A stretch of 64,000 nt of DNA from assembly GCF_014641455.1 (NCBI RefSeq), contig NZ_BMHT01000009.1, positions 91,746 through 155,745 of the forward strand, given 5' to 3'. The number at the start of each line of letters is the position of its first letter. Position 1 is the stretch's first letter. Shown here piece after piece: positions 1 to 8,133 of the stretch. Source of the DNA: Hymenobacter cavernae. GTDB lineage: Bacteria > Bacteroidota > Bacteroidia > Cytophagales > Hymenobacteraceae. The translations under genes were made by a program, and so were the position numbers. Below the pieces are notes generated by a model that was not told where the DNA came from, searched no databases, and was given only the letters and a program-made list of their open reading frames with translations.

Positions 1-183
1 TTGAAGCACGACCCGCAGCTACGACAGCAGCTGGAAGCGCGCCGTCAGGCTGATCCGGTTTTTGCCAAAAGCGGCGCGGCGCAGCTGGATTTTGTGTACC
101 AGCATTCGCCCTATTACGAGAAGTCGCACTTGCGCTACCCGGTGGCGCGCTGGCAAGGCGGAAAGCTGCCGGTGGAGCCGTAA
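1..183 (+). CDS. C-terminal fragment, probable M14-family carboxypeptidase-like protein
   Basis: Only the last 60 codons lie in the window; the gene is cut by the left edge, so the TTG at base 1 is not a meaningful start. The visible tail has a run of charged residues, then DFVYQHSPYYEK and RYPVARW. This resembles my recollection of the C-terminal end of secreted M14-type metallopeptidases of Bacteroidota, where a pattern of acidic residue, xPxFA, a WFY-like block and a final YPV is common. No catalytic zinc ligand is visible, so the assignment rests on the tail alone and could be wrong. It converges on the minus-strand gene that ends at 207, with only 23 bases between. Confidence 0.4.
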   Translation: MKHDPQLRQQLEARRQADPVFAKSGAAQLDFVYQHSPYYEKSHLRYPVARWQGGKLPVEP

Positions 184-206
184 AACCACTAGCTTTTAAT
201 GACTCC

Positions 207-908
207 CTAATAACCCGGTGGCACCGCCTCTGGCGGTGGCGGCGATTGCAGGGAGTTAGCGTAATTCACCAGAAAAGCTAGCTCGCGGGCATTTTTGAAA
301 CTCAACTCGTTCTCCTTCGCATACGCCTTGATTTCGCGGGCCTGCTTCGGAAAGAAAGCCAATAAGTCGCGCTTGGTCTTGTGCAGGGCTACCGGCGTTC
401 CCTGGTTTTTACTCAGGTAGAAGGTTGTTGTGATGTCGGTGCTGGAGCGCATCATGGTCCGGTTGGCATTCACTACCGCGTAGTTGTATTGCACTGGCTC
501 TTCACGCCGTAAGAGCATTACGGGGCCCTCACTGAGTTGCTCAAAAAAGGCCCATACCTTGAATTCGGGCGCTTTCTTCATCGACCACGGAAACGAATAG
601 GAACGGAAGATGCGGGTAAGTGCCACATATTCTTCTCCTTTCTGCCTGTTCTGCTCGCCGCGCACGGCAAAGCCCCGCACTATCTCGGCTGGCAGCGTGT
701 AAATGGTGTCATTGGTCATGCGAAGCGCTATTTTGTTCTTCGCCCGATCCAGGCTGATTTCTCCCTGCACTACCGCGCCGGAAGCCAGCATCACCGAGCC
801 TTCGGTGAAGTGTACAGAGGAGGCATCAGCCCAACCCATTTGTGCCTGTGCCCGTCCAGTCAGAAGCACGCTCAGCAGGATAACAGTAACGCGTAAGGTA
901 GTTTGCAT
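207..908 (-). CDS. Secreted protein of unknown function, paralogue 1 of 3
   Basis: A 233-residue protein with a clear signal peptide (hydrophobic residues 5-20, cleavage likely after RAQA). I do not recognise a named domain. The C-terminal third has a KRDLLAFFPKQAREIKAYAKEN block followed by ARELAFLVNYANSL, which is shared almost word for word with the next two upstream genes on the same strand. The middle has a paired pattern of a 'valuable surface' strand (VMLASGAVVQGEISL) and FFEQLSEGPVMLLRR. The three genes therefore form a tandem paralogous cluster, probably periplasmic or cell-surface proteins. The gap to the next gene is 36 bases, so the two are likely co-transcribed. The tail ends in a proline-rich SPPPPEAVPPGY. 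Confidence 0.8.
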   Translation of the reverse strand: MQTTLRVTVILLSVLLTGRAQAQMGWADASSVHFTEGSVMLASGAVVQGEISLDRAKNKIALRMTNDTIYTLPAEIVRGFAVRGEQNRQKGEEYVALTRIFRSYSFPWSMKKAPEFKVWAFFEQLSEGPVMLLRREEPVQYNYAVVNANRTMMRSSTDITTTFYLSKNQGTPVALHKTKRDLLAFFPKQAREIKAYAKENELSFKNARELAFLVNYANSLQSPPPPEAVPPGY

Positions 909-944
909 AGTCCATCCTAAAATCTTTCCAGCACCTTATACGCA

Positions 945-1583
945 TCAGGGCTGCGGCGCGGGCAACGAGTTGGCGTAGTTCACGATGAAGGCTAGCTCGC
1001 GGGCATTGGTGTAGTGGAGGTTGTTTTCTTTTGCGTACTGCTCAATCTGCGGAGCCTTCTGTTTGAAGAAGGCGAGCAAATCTTTCTTAGTAGCCCGCAG
1101 CGGCAGCACGTTGTTAGTGCCCAGCGCCAGAAAGAAGTTATCGACGCTTGTTGAGTAGACCATGTTGGCCGAGACATACTGACTAGGCCGCTGGTAGCGC
1201 AAGAGCGCAACGGGCCCGTCGCTGATCTGTTCGAAAAAGGCCCAGGTAGGTTGCAAAGAGCTTTTGTTCAGCACATAGTAAGGCCGGAATACGCGCAGAG
1301 TTGACACCAGTTTATCCGCCGTAATCCGCTCCTGCTGCTCTTCTACCGCCACGCACTGCACCATCGGCGCCGCGAAAGTATAGACCGAGTCGCTGGCCTT
1401 TTTCACTTGCACCACGCCTCTGGCTGGATAGAGCATGACCGTGCCGCGTAGCTGGGTACCGCTGGTGAGCACTACGGCGCCTACGGCGTACTGCTGTGCA
1501 TAACCGAAGAACTGTGCCTGTGTTGCCTGGCTGAACACTAAGCTCAGCAACCCGATAACCGTAATTTTCCAACGTTTCCACAT
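945..1583 (-). CDS. Secreted protein of unknown function, paralogue 2 of 3
   Basis: A 212-residue protein with an N-terminal signal peptide (hydrophobic residues 7-20, then TQAQ). It shares with both neighbours the strand VVLTSGTQLRGTVML, the segment AFFEQISDGPVALLR and the C-terminal KKDLLAFFKQKAPQIEQYAKEN plus ARELAFIVNYANSL. The conserved C-terminal part predicts a helical unit after a beta-rich body. It is the shortest of the three copies and lacks the glycine/tyrosine-rich insertion of paralogue 3. A bidirectional hairpin terminator separates it from paralogue 3, so it probably has its own promoter and heads a two-gene unit with paralogue 1. Function unknown. Confidence 0.8.
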   Translation of the reverse strand: MWKRWKITVIGLLSLVFSQATQAQFFGYAQQYAVGAVVLTSGTQLRGTVMLYPARGVVQVKKASDSVYTFAAPMVQCVAVEEQQERITADKLVSTLRVFRPYYVLNKSSLQPTWAFFEQISDGPVALLRYQRPSQYVSANMVYSTSVDNFFLALGTNNVLPLRATKKDLLAFFKQKAPQIEQYAKENNLHYTNARELAFIVNYANSLPAPQP

Positions 1584-1689
1584 AATCTGAACGGTTGAAT
1601 AATGACCTGACAGCTACCCATCTACTTGATTAAATATACTTATTTATGGCTCCTTTGGTGGTGTGTTGGCGCTTAATAGTTTCTGACAA

Positions 1690-1726
1690 AAAAAGAGCCT
1701 CCTGTTATGCACAGAAGGCTCTTTTT
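1690..1726. terminator. Bidirectional hairpin terminator
   Basis: An 11-bp stem (AAAAAGAGCCT / AGGCTCTTTTT) continues, after one mismatch, into a 4-bp CTGT/ACAG helix with a 5-base loop. Both strands end in a T-run. It lies downstream of the minus-strand gene ending at 1755 and upstream of the one starting at 1583. Confidence 0.8.
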
Positions 1727-1754
1727 GGTGGTTGCTAAATGAAGTACTATACCG

Positions 1755-2579
1755 CTACTGCTTAGGCGCGCTTTGGAGCGAGTTGGCGTAGTTTACGATG
1801 AAGGCTAGCTCCCGCGCTCTGGTATAATCAAGCTGGTTTTCCTTCGCGTATTTCTCGATCTGCTTGGCTTGCTGATGGAAAGCAGCCAGCAAGTCTTTCT
1901 TCGGGTTGCGCAGCGAGATAATAGCACCCGCGGGCGTACCTAGGTAGAAGTTATCCTTAATCTCGGTGTAGTAGCCCATTGTGCGCGGCACGCCATACGG
2001 GTAGCCGTAGCCCCCATAACCACCGTAACCGCCATAGCCGTAGGGCGAACTAACCGCCCGTTGCACCAGCGACTCACGGCGCAGCAGCACCGTGGGGCCG
2101 CTGCTAAGCTGCTCAAAAAACGCCGGCGACTTGAAGTCGCTGTAGTCGTTGTCGCGGTTCCAGCGGTACACCCGAAACACGCGCACCAAACTCGTATCGG
2201 GCTTTTCGCGGCGCGGACGCGGCGTCATGCCACCATAGGGGCTACCGTAGAAGTAGCCCATGCGGGCATCGTAGAAGTCATCGTACTGGTTGCGGTTGCG
2301 GTCGAGCCGCTCGCCCTTCACCGCGAAGCTCTGCACGGCCACCGCCGAGAGTGTGCTCACGGTGTTGTTGGGCTGCGTCACCAGAATCACGTCTTCATTG
2401 CGATGCAGCGTGAGCGGGCCTTCGATCGTGTCGCCAGTCGCCAGCAGCACGGTGCCGCCGGCGAATTGCTGAATGAAGGTAGAGCCATTGGAGCGCTGCG
2501 ACCAGGCATTGCTGCTAGCTAGTAGATTGAGTACCAGCGCCAATACGCAAGCACTCAGAACGGTACGCATTCGTTTCAT
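1755..2579 (-). CDS. Secreted protein of unknown function, paralogue 3 of 3, with Gly/Tyr-rich insertion
   Basis: A 274-residue protein with a signal peptide (cleavage near SSNAWSQ). It carries the same conserved elements as the two downstream copies: GTVLLATGDTIEGPLTLHR, AFFEQLSSGPTVLLRR and the C-terminal KKDLLAAFHQQAKQIEKYAKEN with ARELAFIVNYANSL. It is longer because of two insertions: an Arg/Asp/Tyr-rich stretch around residues 98-130, and a low-complexity run of GGYGGYGGYGYPYG around residue 200 that looks like a recent triplet-level expansion. It is probably the ancestral or at least the most elaborated member. A terminator follows its stop codon. Function unknown; surface or periplasmic location inferred from the signal peptide. 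Confidence 0.8.
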   Translation of the reverse strand: MKRMRTVLSACVLALVLNLLASSNAWSQRSNGSTFIQQFAGGTVLLATGDTIEGPLTLHRNEDVILVTQPNNTVSTLSAVAVQSFAVKGERLDRNRNQYDDFYDARMGYFYGSPYGGMTPRPRREKPDTSLVRVFRVYRWNRDNDYSDFKSPAFFEQLSSGPTVLLRRESLVQRAVSSPYGYGGYGGYGGYGYPYGVPRTMGYYTEIKDNFYLGTPAGAIISLRNPKKDLLAAFHQQAKQIEKYAKENQLDYTRARELAFIVNYANSLQSAPKQ

Positions 2580-2623
2580 AACCTAGGAGAGATAATCTGG
2601 AAACGCGCCCCGCTTGCCACTCG

Positions 2624-3871
2624 TTACGACTCTTTTGAGGCCGCTTCGGAGGTGGGCGCCGCCGGCCGCATTTTAGTCAAAATTGTGTGACCTAGCTTGT
2701 CGCGCTTCGTAGTTAGGTAACTTTGGTTATGCTGATTGGGTTCAATCTCAATCGGCACCGTCTCGATGATTTCCAGGCCGTAGCCCATCAGGCCGGTGCG
2801 CTTGCGCGGGTTGTTGGTGAGCAGGCGCATTTTGGTGATACCTAGGTCGCGCAGAATGGAAGCGCCCACGCCGTAGTCGCGCTCGTCCATGCCGAAACCT
2901 AGCTCCAGGTTTGCCTCCACCGTGTCGCGGCCTTGCTCCTGCAACTTATAGGCACGCAGCTTATTAAGCAAGCCAATACCACGGCCTTCCTGGTTCATGT
3001 AGACTACCACGCCGCGGCCTTCCCGGTCGATCTGCTGCATGGCGCGGTGCAGCTGCGGGCCACAATCGCAGCGGCAGGAGCCGAAAATATCGCCCGTCAC
3101 GCAGGAGCTGTGCACGCGCACCAGCACTGGCTCGGGGCTGCTCACGTCGCCTTTCACGAGGGCCAGATGCTGGGCGCCGTTAGAGCTTTGGGTGAACGAG
3201 TACAATTCGAAATCGCCCCACTCGGTTGGCATTTGCACCGAGATATCGCGGGTGATGAGGCTTTCGGCTTTCAGACGGTATTTGATGAGGTCCTGCACCG
3301 AAATCAGCTTCAGGCCCCAGCGTTTGGCTACCACCTCTAAGTCGGGCACGCGGGCCATTTCACCATCTTCCTTCAGGATTTCGACCAGCACCCCAGCCGG
3401 CTCGAAGCCCGCTAGCCGGGCTAGGTCCACGGCCGCTTCGGTGTGCCCCGCGCGGCGCAGTACGCCTTCCTTGCGAGCTTTCAGGGGGAAAATATGTCCT
3501 GGCCGACCTAGGTCCGACGGCTTGGTTTCGGGGTCGATGAGCGACAGAATCGTTTTGCTGCGGTCGGAAGCGGAAATACCGGTGGTCACGCCGTTTTTCA
3601 GCAAATCGACGGACACTGTGAACGGCGTGGCGTGCAGGGCCGTGTTGCGGCCTACCATCAGCTCCAGACCTAGCTCGTCGCAACGTTCTTCCGTCAGCGG
3701 CGCGCACACAAGGCCGCGCCCGTGCGTGGCCATGAAGTTTATGACTTCGGGAGTAGCACAACGGGCCGCGCAGATGAAATCACCTTCGTTTTCGCGGTCT
3801 TCGTCGTCCACCACAATCACCACTTTACCGGCGCGGATGTCGGCAATGGCGTCTTCAATAGAGTCAAGCAT
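2624..3871 (-). CDS. ribBA: Bifunctional 3,4-dihydroxy-2-butanone-4-phosphate synthase / GTP cyclohydrolase II
   Basis: Riboflavin biosynthesis. The N-terminal half makes 3,4-dihydroxy-2-butanone 4-phosphate from ribulose 5-phosphate; the C-terminal half opens GTP to give the pyrimidine precursor. At 415 residues the length is normal for the fusion. RibB part: DDEDRENEGD at about 22-31 (acidic metal-binding loop), THGRG at 49-53, RAGHTEAAVDL at 140-150. RibA part: zinc ligands C257, C268 and C270 in SSCVTGDIFGSCRCDCG, NQEGRGIGL at 293-301 and RDYGVGA at 331-337. Both active sites look intact. It stands alone, with no other rib gene nearby. The start (MLDSIEDAIADI) fits the family. Confidence 0.97.
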   Translation of the reverse strand: MLDSIEDAIADIRAGKVVIVVDDEDRENEGDFICAARCATPEVINFMATHGRGLVCAPLTEERCDELGLELMVGRNTALHATPFTVSVDLLKNGVTTGISASDRSKTILSLIDPETKPSDLGRPGHIFPLKARKEGVLRRAGHTEAAVDLARLAGFEPAGVLVEILKEDGEMARVPDLEVVAKRWGLKLISVQDLIKYRLKAESLITRDISVQMPTEWGDFELYSFTQSSNGAQHLALVKGDVSSPEPVLVRVHSSCVTGDIFGSCRCDCGPQLHRAMQQIDREGRGVVVYMNQEGRGIGLLNKLRAYKLQEQGRDTVEANLELGFGMDERDYGVGASILRDLGITKMRLLTNNPRKRTGLMGYGLEIIETVPIEIEPNQHNQSYLTTKRDKLGHTILTKMRPAAPTSEAASKES

Positions 3872-3944
3872 AATTGTACGAGCAGCGGAATGGCCTGCTC
3901 AACCTGAATAACCAACAGTGGCGGTGCGAAGTTACGCCTTCGGA

Positions 3945-4020
3945 GAGTAACTGAGTGCCTGAGCGACTGAGTATGGTCGTTCAACATCACCCAACCATTC
4001 ATTGCGTTACTTAGTTACTT
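3945..4020. repeat. Intergenic hairpin of 8-base quasi-repeats
   Basis: The left arm is built of TGAG-type units (GTAACTGAGTGCCTGAG, GACTGAG) and the right arm of their complement (GTTACTTAGTTACTT). A GTCGTTCAAC loop lies between them. The same design recurs at 10547-10625, 18470-18655 and 26045-26135. Confidence 0.6.
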
Positions 4021-4089
4021 TTTACCTTGGCGTGCTCGAACTGAAGGCAACGGGCTTGAACCTAGCCTCTCATCACATCCAACCCGCTC

Positions 4090-6543
4090 ATGCTAAAAAG
4101 CTTATCTCTCTTTCTGCTCTTAACGGCCAGCCTGAACGCCACGGCGCAGGCTCGCCGGGAATACGTGCTGGCCAACGACTGGAAGTTCACAAAAGGCGAT
4201 GTTCCGGAAGCCGCGAAACCTGACTTCAAAGATGCGCAGTGGCAAACCGTGAGCGTGCCCCACGACTGGGCAATTTACGGTCCTTTCGACGGCAACAATG
4301 ACCTGCAAACCGTCAAGATTGAGCAGAACAACGAGCAGAAAGCCACTCAGAAAGCTGGTCGCACAGGCGGCTTGCCGTTCATTGGCACAGGCTGGTACCG
4401 GCGGCGATTTACGGTGCCGCAGTTCAAAAAAGGCAACCAAGCCGTGCTTCTGTTCGACGGCGCCATGAGCAATGCCCACGTTTTTGTGAACGGCAAAGAA
4501 GTGGGTTACTGGCCCTACGGCTACAACTCCTTTTCCTTCGACATCACGCCGTACCTGCAAGCCAGCGGCGAAAACACCCTGGCCGTGCGCCTGCAAAATC
4601 AGCCGGAAGCCTCGCGCTGGTACCCCGGCGCGGGCCTCTACCGCAACGTGCACCTGATCGTGACCGAGGACGTACACATTCCGGTGTGGGGCACCTATGT
4701 GACGACGCCCGAAATCAACTCCGCTTCAGCTAAAGTCAACCTGAAAACGCAGGTGGAACGCCCGAAAGGCAACACGCAGGCGCTGCGGCTGCAAACCGAA
4801 ATCCGCGACGCGGCGGGCAAGGTCGTGGCTACCGTTTCGACGCCGCTCGCCTCCGGGCAGGCCAGTGGACAAGAATTCGTGCAAAACCTAGAGGTGAAAT
4901 CGCCGAAGCTGTGGTCGCCGGAAACGCCGGTGCTGTACACAGCTGACTCTAAGCTGTATGCTGGCACGGTGCTGAAAGACGAATATAAAACCCGGTTCGG
5001 CATTCGCTCCTTTAAGTTTGAAGCGGAAAAAGGGTTCTCCCTCAACGGACAGCCGCGCAAGTTCAAGGGTGTGTGCAACCACCACGACCTAGGTCCGCTG
5101 GGCACAGCGGTGAACACGGCGGCCCTGCGGCGGCAACTCGCGTTGCTCAAAGACATGGGCTGCGACGCCATCCGCACCTCGCACAACATGCCCACGCCGG
5201 AGTTGGTCAGCCTCTGCGACGAGATGGGCTTCATGATGATGGTGGAAGCTTTCGACGAGTGGAAGCGACCCAAGGTGAAGAACGGCTACAGCCAATACTT
5301 CGATGAGTGGTCGGAGAAGGACATTGTGAACATGGTGCACCGCGACCGGAACAACCCTAGCGTGATTATGTGGAGCATCGGCAACGAGGTGCCCGACCAG
5401 AGCAACCCTGAAGGCTACATTATTGCCAAGCGCCTTCAGGACATCTGCCACCGCGAGGACCCTACGCGCCCCGTAGCCGCCGGCATGGACCGCTTCGACG
5501 ATGACTTCAAGAACAACTTTGCTCAGGTGCTGGATATTGCGGGCTTCAACTACAAGCCGCACCGCTACCCCGAGGCGAAAGGCAAGCTCCCGCAGGGTTT
5601 CCTCCTAGGTTCCGAAACGGCTTCTACCGTCAGCTCGCGCGGCGTGTACAAGTTTCCGGTGGAGCAGGTAAAGCAGAAGAAATACCGTGACAATCAGTCG
5701 TCTTCCTACGACCTGGAAGCGTGCAGCTGGTCGCAGATTCCCGACGATGAGTTTGTGAAACAGGACGACTTAGGTTACGTCACCGGCGAGTTCGTTTGGA
5801 CGGGCTTCGACTACCTCGGCGAACCCACGCCCTACGACGAAGCCTGGCCTTCGCACAGCTCTTACTTCGGCATCATCGACTTGGCCGGCATCCCGAAGGA
5901 CCGCTACTACCTGTACCGTGCCCGATGGAACACGCAGAAGCCGACCTTGCACCTGCTACCGCACTGGACCTGGCCCGGTCGCGAAGGCCAGACCACGCCG
6001 GTGTTCTGCTACACCAGCTACCCGTCGGCCGAGCTGTTTGTGAATGGCAAAAGCCAGGGCAAACAGACCAAAGCGCCTTCGGATAAGTCCCAGAGCCGCT
6101 ACCGCCTGATGTGGAATGAGGTAAAGTACCAGCCCGGCACCATCAAAGTGGTAGCCTACGATGCCCAGGGCAAAGCTGTGGCGGAGGAAGAAGTAAAAAC
6201 CGCTGGCAAGCCCGACCACATCAAGCTCGTCGCCGACCGCACCAGCCTCACCGCTGATGGCCAGGAACTAGCTTTCGTGACGGCCCGCGTAGAGGACGCC
6301 CAAGGCAACCTCTGCCCCGATGCCACGAACGAGCTGCAATTTGCCGTAAAGGGCCAGGGCAAGTTCCGCGCCGTCGGCAACGGCGACGCGACTAGCCTAG
6401 AGTTATTTCACGAGCCAAAGATGCACGTCTTTCACGGCCAACTCGTGGCTATTGTGCAGGCTTCCGATAAAGCTGGCGATGTGCAGCTGAATGTTACGGG
6501 TTCGGGGCTGAAAGCCGCACAGGTGACGCTGAAGACGAAGTAA
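4090..6543 (+). CDS. Glycoside hydrolase family 2 beta-galactosidase-type enzyme, secreted
   Basis: An 817-residue protein with a signal peptide (MLKSLSLFLLLTASLNATAQ). Architecture: N-terminal sugar-binding jelly roll (about 25-180, with GWYRRRF and DGAMSNAHVFVNG), immunoglobulin-like domain (about 185-290), a TIM barrel starting near FKGVCNHHDLGPLG, then a C-terminal DUF4982-like domain and a bacterial Ig-like tail. The acid/base glutamate is E433 in MWSIGNEVPD and the nucleophile is E509 in LLGSETAS, the positions expected for GH2. Likely cleaves terminal beta-galactosides or related sugars in the periplasm or outside the cell; exact substrate cannot be read from sequence. No SusC/SusD partner is next to it, so it is not in a typical polysaccharide locus. 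Confidence 0.92.
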   Translation: MLKSLSLFLLLTASLNATAQARREYVLANDWKFTKGDVPEAAKPDFKDAQWQTVSVPHDWAIYGPFDGNNDLQTVKIEQNNEQKATQKAGRTGGLPFIGTGWYRRRFTVPQFKKGNQAVLLFDGAMSNAHVFVNGKEVGYWPYGYNSFSFDITPYLQASGENTLAVRLQNQPEASRWYPGAGLYRNVHLIVTEDVHIPVWGTYVTTPEINSASAKVNLKTQVERPKGNTQALRLQTEIRDAAGKVVATVSTPLASGQASGQEFVQNLEVKSPKLWSPETPVLYTADSKLYAGTVLKDEYKTRFGIRSFKFEAEKGFSLNGQPRKFKGVCNHHDLGPLGTAVNTAALRRQLALLKDMGCDAIRTSHNMPTPELVSLCDEMGFMMMVEAFDEWKRPKVKNGYSQYFDEWSEKDIVNMVHRDRNNPSVIMWSIGNEVPDQSNPEGYIIAKRLQDICHREDPTRPVAAGMDRFDDDFKNNFAQVLDIAGFNYKPHRYPEAKGKLPQGFLLGSETASTVSSRGVYKFPVEQVKQKKYRDNQSSSYDLEACSWSQIPDDEFVKQDDLGYVTGEFVWTGFDYLGEPTPYDEAWPSHSSYFGIIDLAGIPKDRYYLYRARWNTQKPTLHLLPHWTWPGREGQTTPVFCYTSYPSAELFVNGKSQGKQTKAPSDKSQSRYRLMWNEVKYQPGTIKVVAYDAQGKAVAEEEVKTAGKPDHIKLVADRTSLTADGQELAFVTARVEDAQGNLCPDATNELQFAVKGQGKFRAVGNGDATSLELFHEPKMHVFHGQLVAIVQASDKAGDVQLNVTGSGLKAAQVTLKTK

Positions 6544-6565
6544 TATTTCGTCTTCAAACCTAGGT

Positions 6566-6617
6566 TATACAACTAGAAAGGGCCGCGCTGATCAGCGCGG
6601 CCCTTTCTAGTTGTATA
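6566..6617. terminator. Perfect 52-base palindrome, bidirectional terminator
   Basis: Bases 6566-6617 form a perfect palindrome with a GATC centre; arms run TTATAC-AACTAGAAAGG and GGCCGCGCTGA. It sits between the stop of the beta-galactosidase and the minus-strand hydrolase. It has no unpaired loop, so as RNA it would form a 24-bp stem with a minimal loop. Terminator role is inferred from position. Confidence 0.6.
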
Positions 6618-6621
6618 TAGA

Positions 6622-6830
6622 CCGTCATGCTGAGCTTGCCGAAGCATTTCGCGTGCAGTCGTTGCCCGAAGTAGAGACGCCATATCTTGCGTCTCGTCGT
6701 TGCTGATGTTGTTTACCTAGGTTGTTCTAGGTAAGTCGTTCAACGAGGAGACGCAAGATATGGCGTCTCTACATGGTTTTAGCGTCCGCAACGAAGCGGT
6801 AGAGATGCTTCGACCAACTCAGCATGACGG
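6622..6830. repeat. Nested intergenic inverted repeats
   Basis: The outer arms are CGTCATGCTGAGCTTGCCGA / TCGACCAACTCAGCATGACG. Inside lies a second hairpin at 6671-6772 with GTAGAGACGCCATATCTTGC / GCAAGATATGGCGTCTCTAC arms and a GTCGTTCAACGA motif in the loop region. Both types recur elsewhere in the window. Confidence 0.75.
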
Positions 6831-6848
6831 GTTTGTAGTAACCAGACG

Positions 6849-7913
6849 CTACATCGACACTTTCTTCTCGCCTTTATCAACCCCTAGGATAAACTTCGTA
6901 AGGCCTTTCATATAAACAGCCTGATCGTCGTACATGCTCATGTGGCTGCCTTTGTTGCAGATGAGGGCGGAGCCGTTTTGCACTTGAGTGGCAATCCAGC
7001 GCATGTGCTCGGGGTCCATGGTATCGTGCTTGCCGCCAATGGAGAGCACCGGCACCGTGAGTTGAGGGAGGTCTTTGGATCGGTCCCAATTGGTGAGCTT
7101 ACCGGAAATACCAAACTCGCTCGGGCCTTGCATCGTCACGTAGAGCGACTGGTTGATTTTGCTCATCGAGCGGGTAACGGGCTCCGGGTTAGGCACGATG
7201 CGGCACAGGTGCTCGGCGTAGAAGTTAGGCTCAAGCAGGCCCATGTACCTAGGGTTGCTGAAATCCTTTCTGGCCTCAATCTGCCGGATTTCGGCCAGCA
7301 CTTCGGGCTTCATCTGCTTGGCCAGCACTTCATCGGCGTATTTGCCGTAGGCGGGGCAGCTCATCATCATGTTCGAAATGATGAGGCCTTTCAGGTTTTG
7401 TTGGTATTTGAAAGCGTACTCGGCTGCCAGGATCCCGCCCCACGAGTGACCTAGCAGATAGAAGTTGTCTTTATTGAGATTCAGCGCTTTGCGTACCTGC
7501 TCTACTTCCTCCACGTAGCGCGGCAGGCTCCACATGGCGGTATCTTTGGGGTTGTCGGAGTTGCCGCAACCTAGCTGGTCGTAGTAAATGAACTCGATGC
7601 CTTCGGCGGGCAGGAAGCTTTCCATGCACTCGAAGTACTCGTGCGTGGCGCCGGGGCCGCCGTTGAGCAGCAGCAGCTTGATCTTGGGGTTGTTACCGAA
7701 GCGCTTCGTCCAGACGTTGAAGGTGCCTTTGGGTGTCGTAATCGGAATGATTTTCACGCCGCCCGTTTGCACCGCACCGCTGCTATCCTGGGCAAAATAG
7801 TTGGAAACGGCAGCCGCAGCGGCATTATCCTTCGATTGCTGCGTACTACAAGACAGCGCGCTGAGCCCAAACAGAGACAGGCAAGCACCGACGGCGATTT
7901 TCGAGAAGTTCAT
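6849..7913 (-). CDS. Proline iminopeptidase-family alpha/beta hydrolase, lipoprotein
   Basis: A 354-residue S33-family hydrolase. The N-terminus has a lipoprotein signal (hydrophobic stretch ending LSALSC, with the cysteine as the likely lipid site), placing it on the outside of a membrane. Family features: the oxyanion-hole motif NGGPGATHEYF near 84-94, the nucleophile serine in GHSWGG near 155, the acid in GGKHDTMDPEHM and the histidine in KGSHMSMYDD near the end. These fit enzymes that release N-terminal proline or similar residues from short peptides. It is flanked by repeat elements on both sides and appears monocistronic. Substrate specificity is inferred from the family only. Confidence 0.88.
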   Translation of the reverse strand: MNFSKIAVGACLSLFGLSALSCSTQQSKDNAAAAAVSNYFAQDSSGAVQTGGVKIIPITTPKGTFNVWTKRFGNNPKIKLLLLNGGPGATHEYFECMESFLPAEGIEFIYYDQLGCGNSDNPKDTAMWSLPRYVEEVEQVRKALNLNKDNFYLLGHSWGGILAAEYAFKYQQNLKGLIISNMMMSCPAYGKYADEVLAKQMKPEVLAEIRQIEARKDFSNPRYMGLLEPNFYAEHLCRIVPNPEPVTRSMSKINQSLYVTMQGPSEFGISGKLTNWDRSKDLPQLTVPVLSIGGKHDTMDPEHMRWIATQVQNGSALICNKGSHMSMYDDQAVYMKGLTKFILGVDKGEKKVSM

Positions 7914-8014
7914 GGGGGCTGAGGGTAATAAGGCGAGGTAGCGCGTGTAGTTGAATCAGCTCAACTGCTTAAACCTAAAGATACTCCCCTAGCATTCCAA
8001 AAGCTAGGTAGCAC

Positions 8015-8120
8015 GATGTAGCGCGAAGCTCCCGCTTCGCGTGTCGTTGAACGATGACGCCTGCAAGACCTAGGTGCCGGTCGTTCAACGATATGCGAAG
8101 CGGGAGCTTCGCGCTACATC
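8015..8120. repeat. Intergenic hairpin with perfect 26-base arms
   Basis: Arms 8015-8040 (starting GATGTAGCGCGAAGCTCCCG) and 8095-8120 are exact reverse complements. The loop contains GTCGTTGAACGAT and, further on, GTCGTTCAACGAT, a second inverted pair. Near-copies of the arm and core occur at 20811-20914 and 13833-13962. Confidence 0.85.
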
Positions 8121-8133
8121 GCGCCAAGCACCA

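Noticed and set aside
6566..6617. Binding site for a dyad-recognising regulator
   Set aside because: The perfect 52-base palindrome lies after a gene end between transcription units, so a terminator or repeat is the simpler reading.
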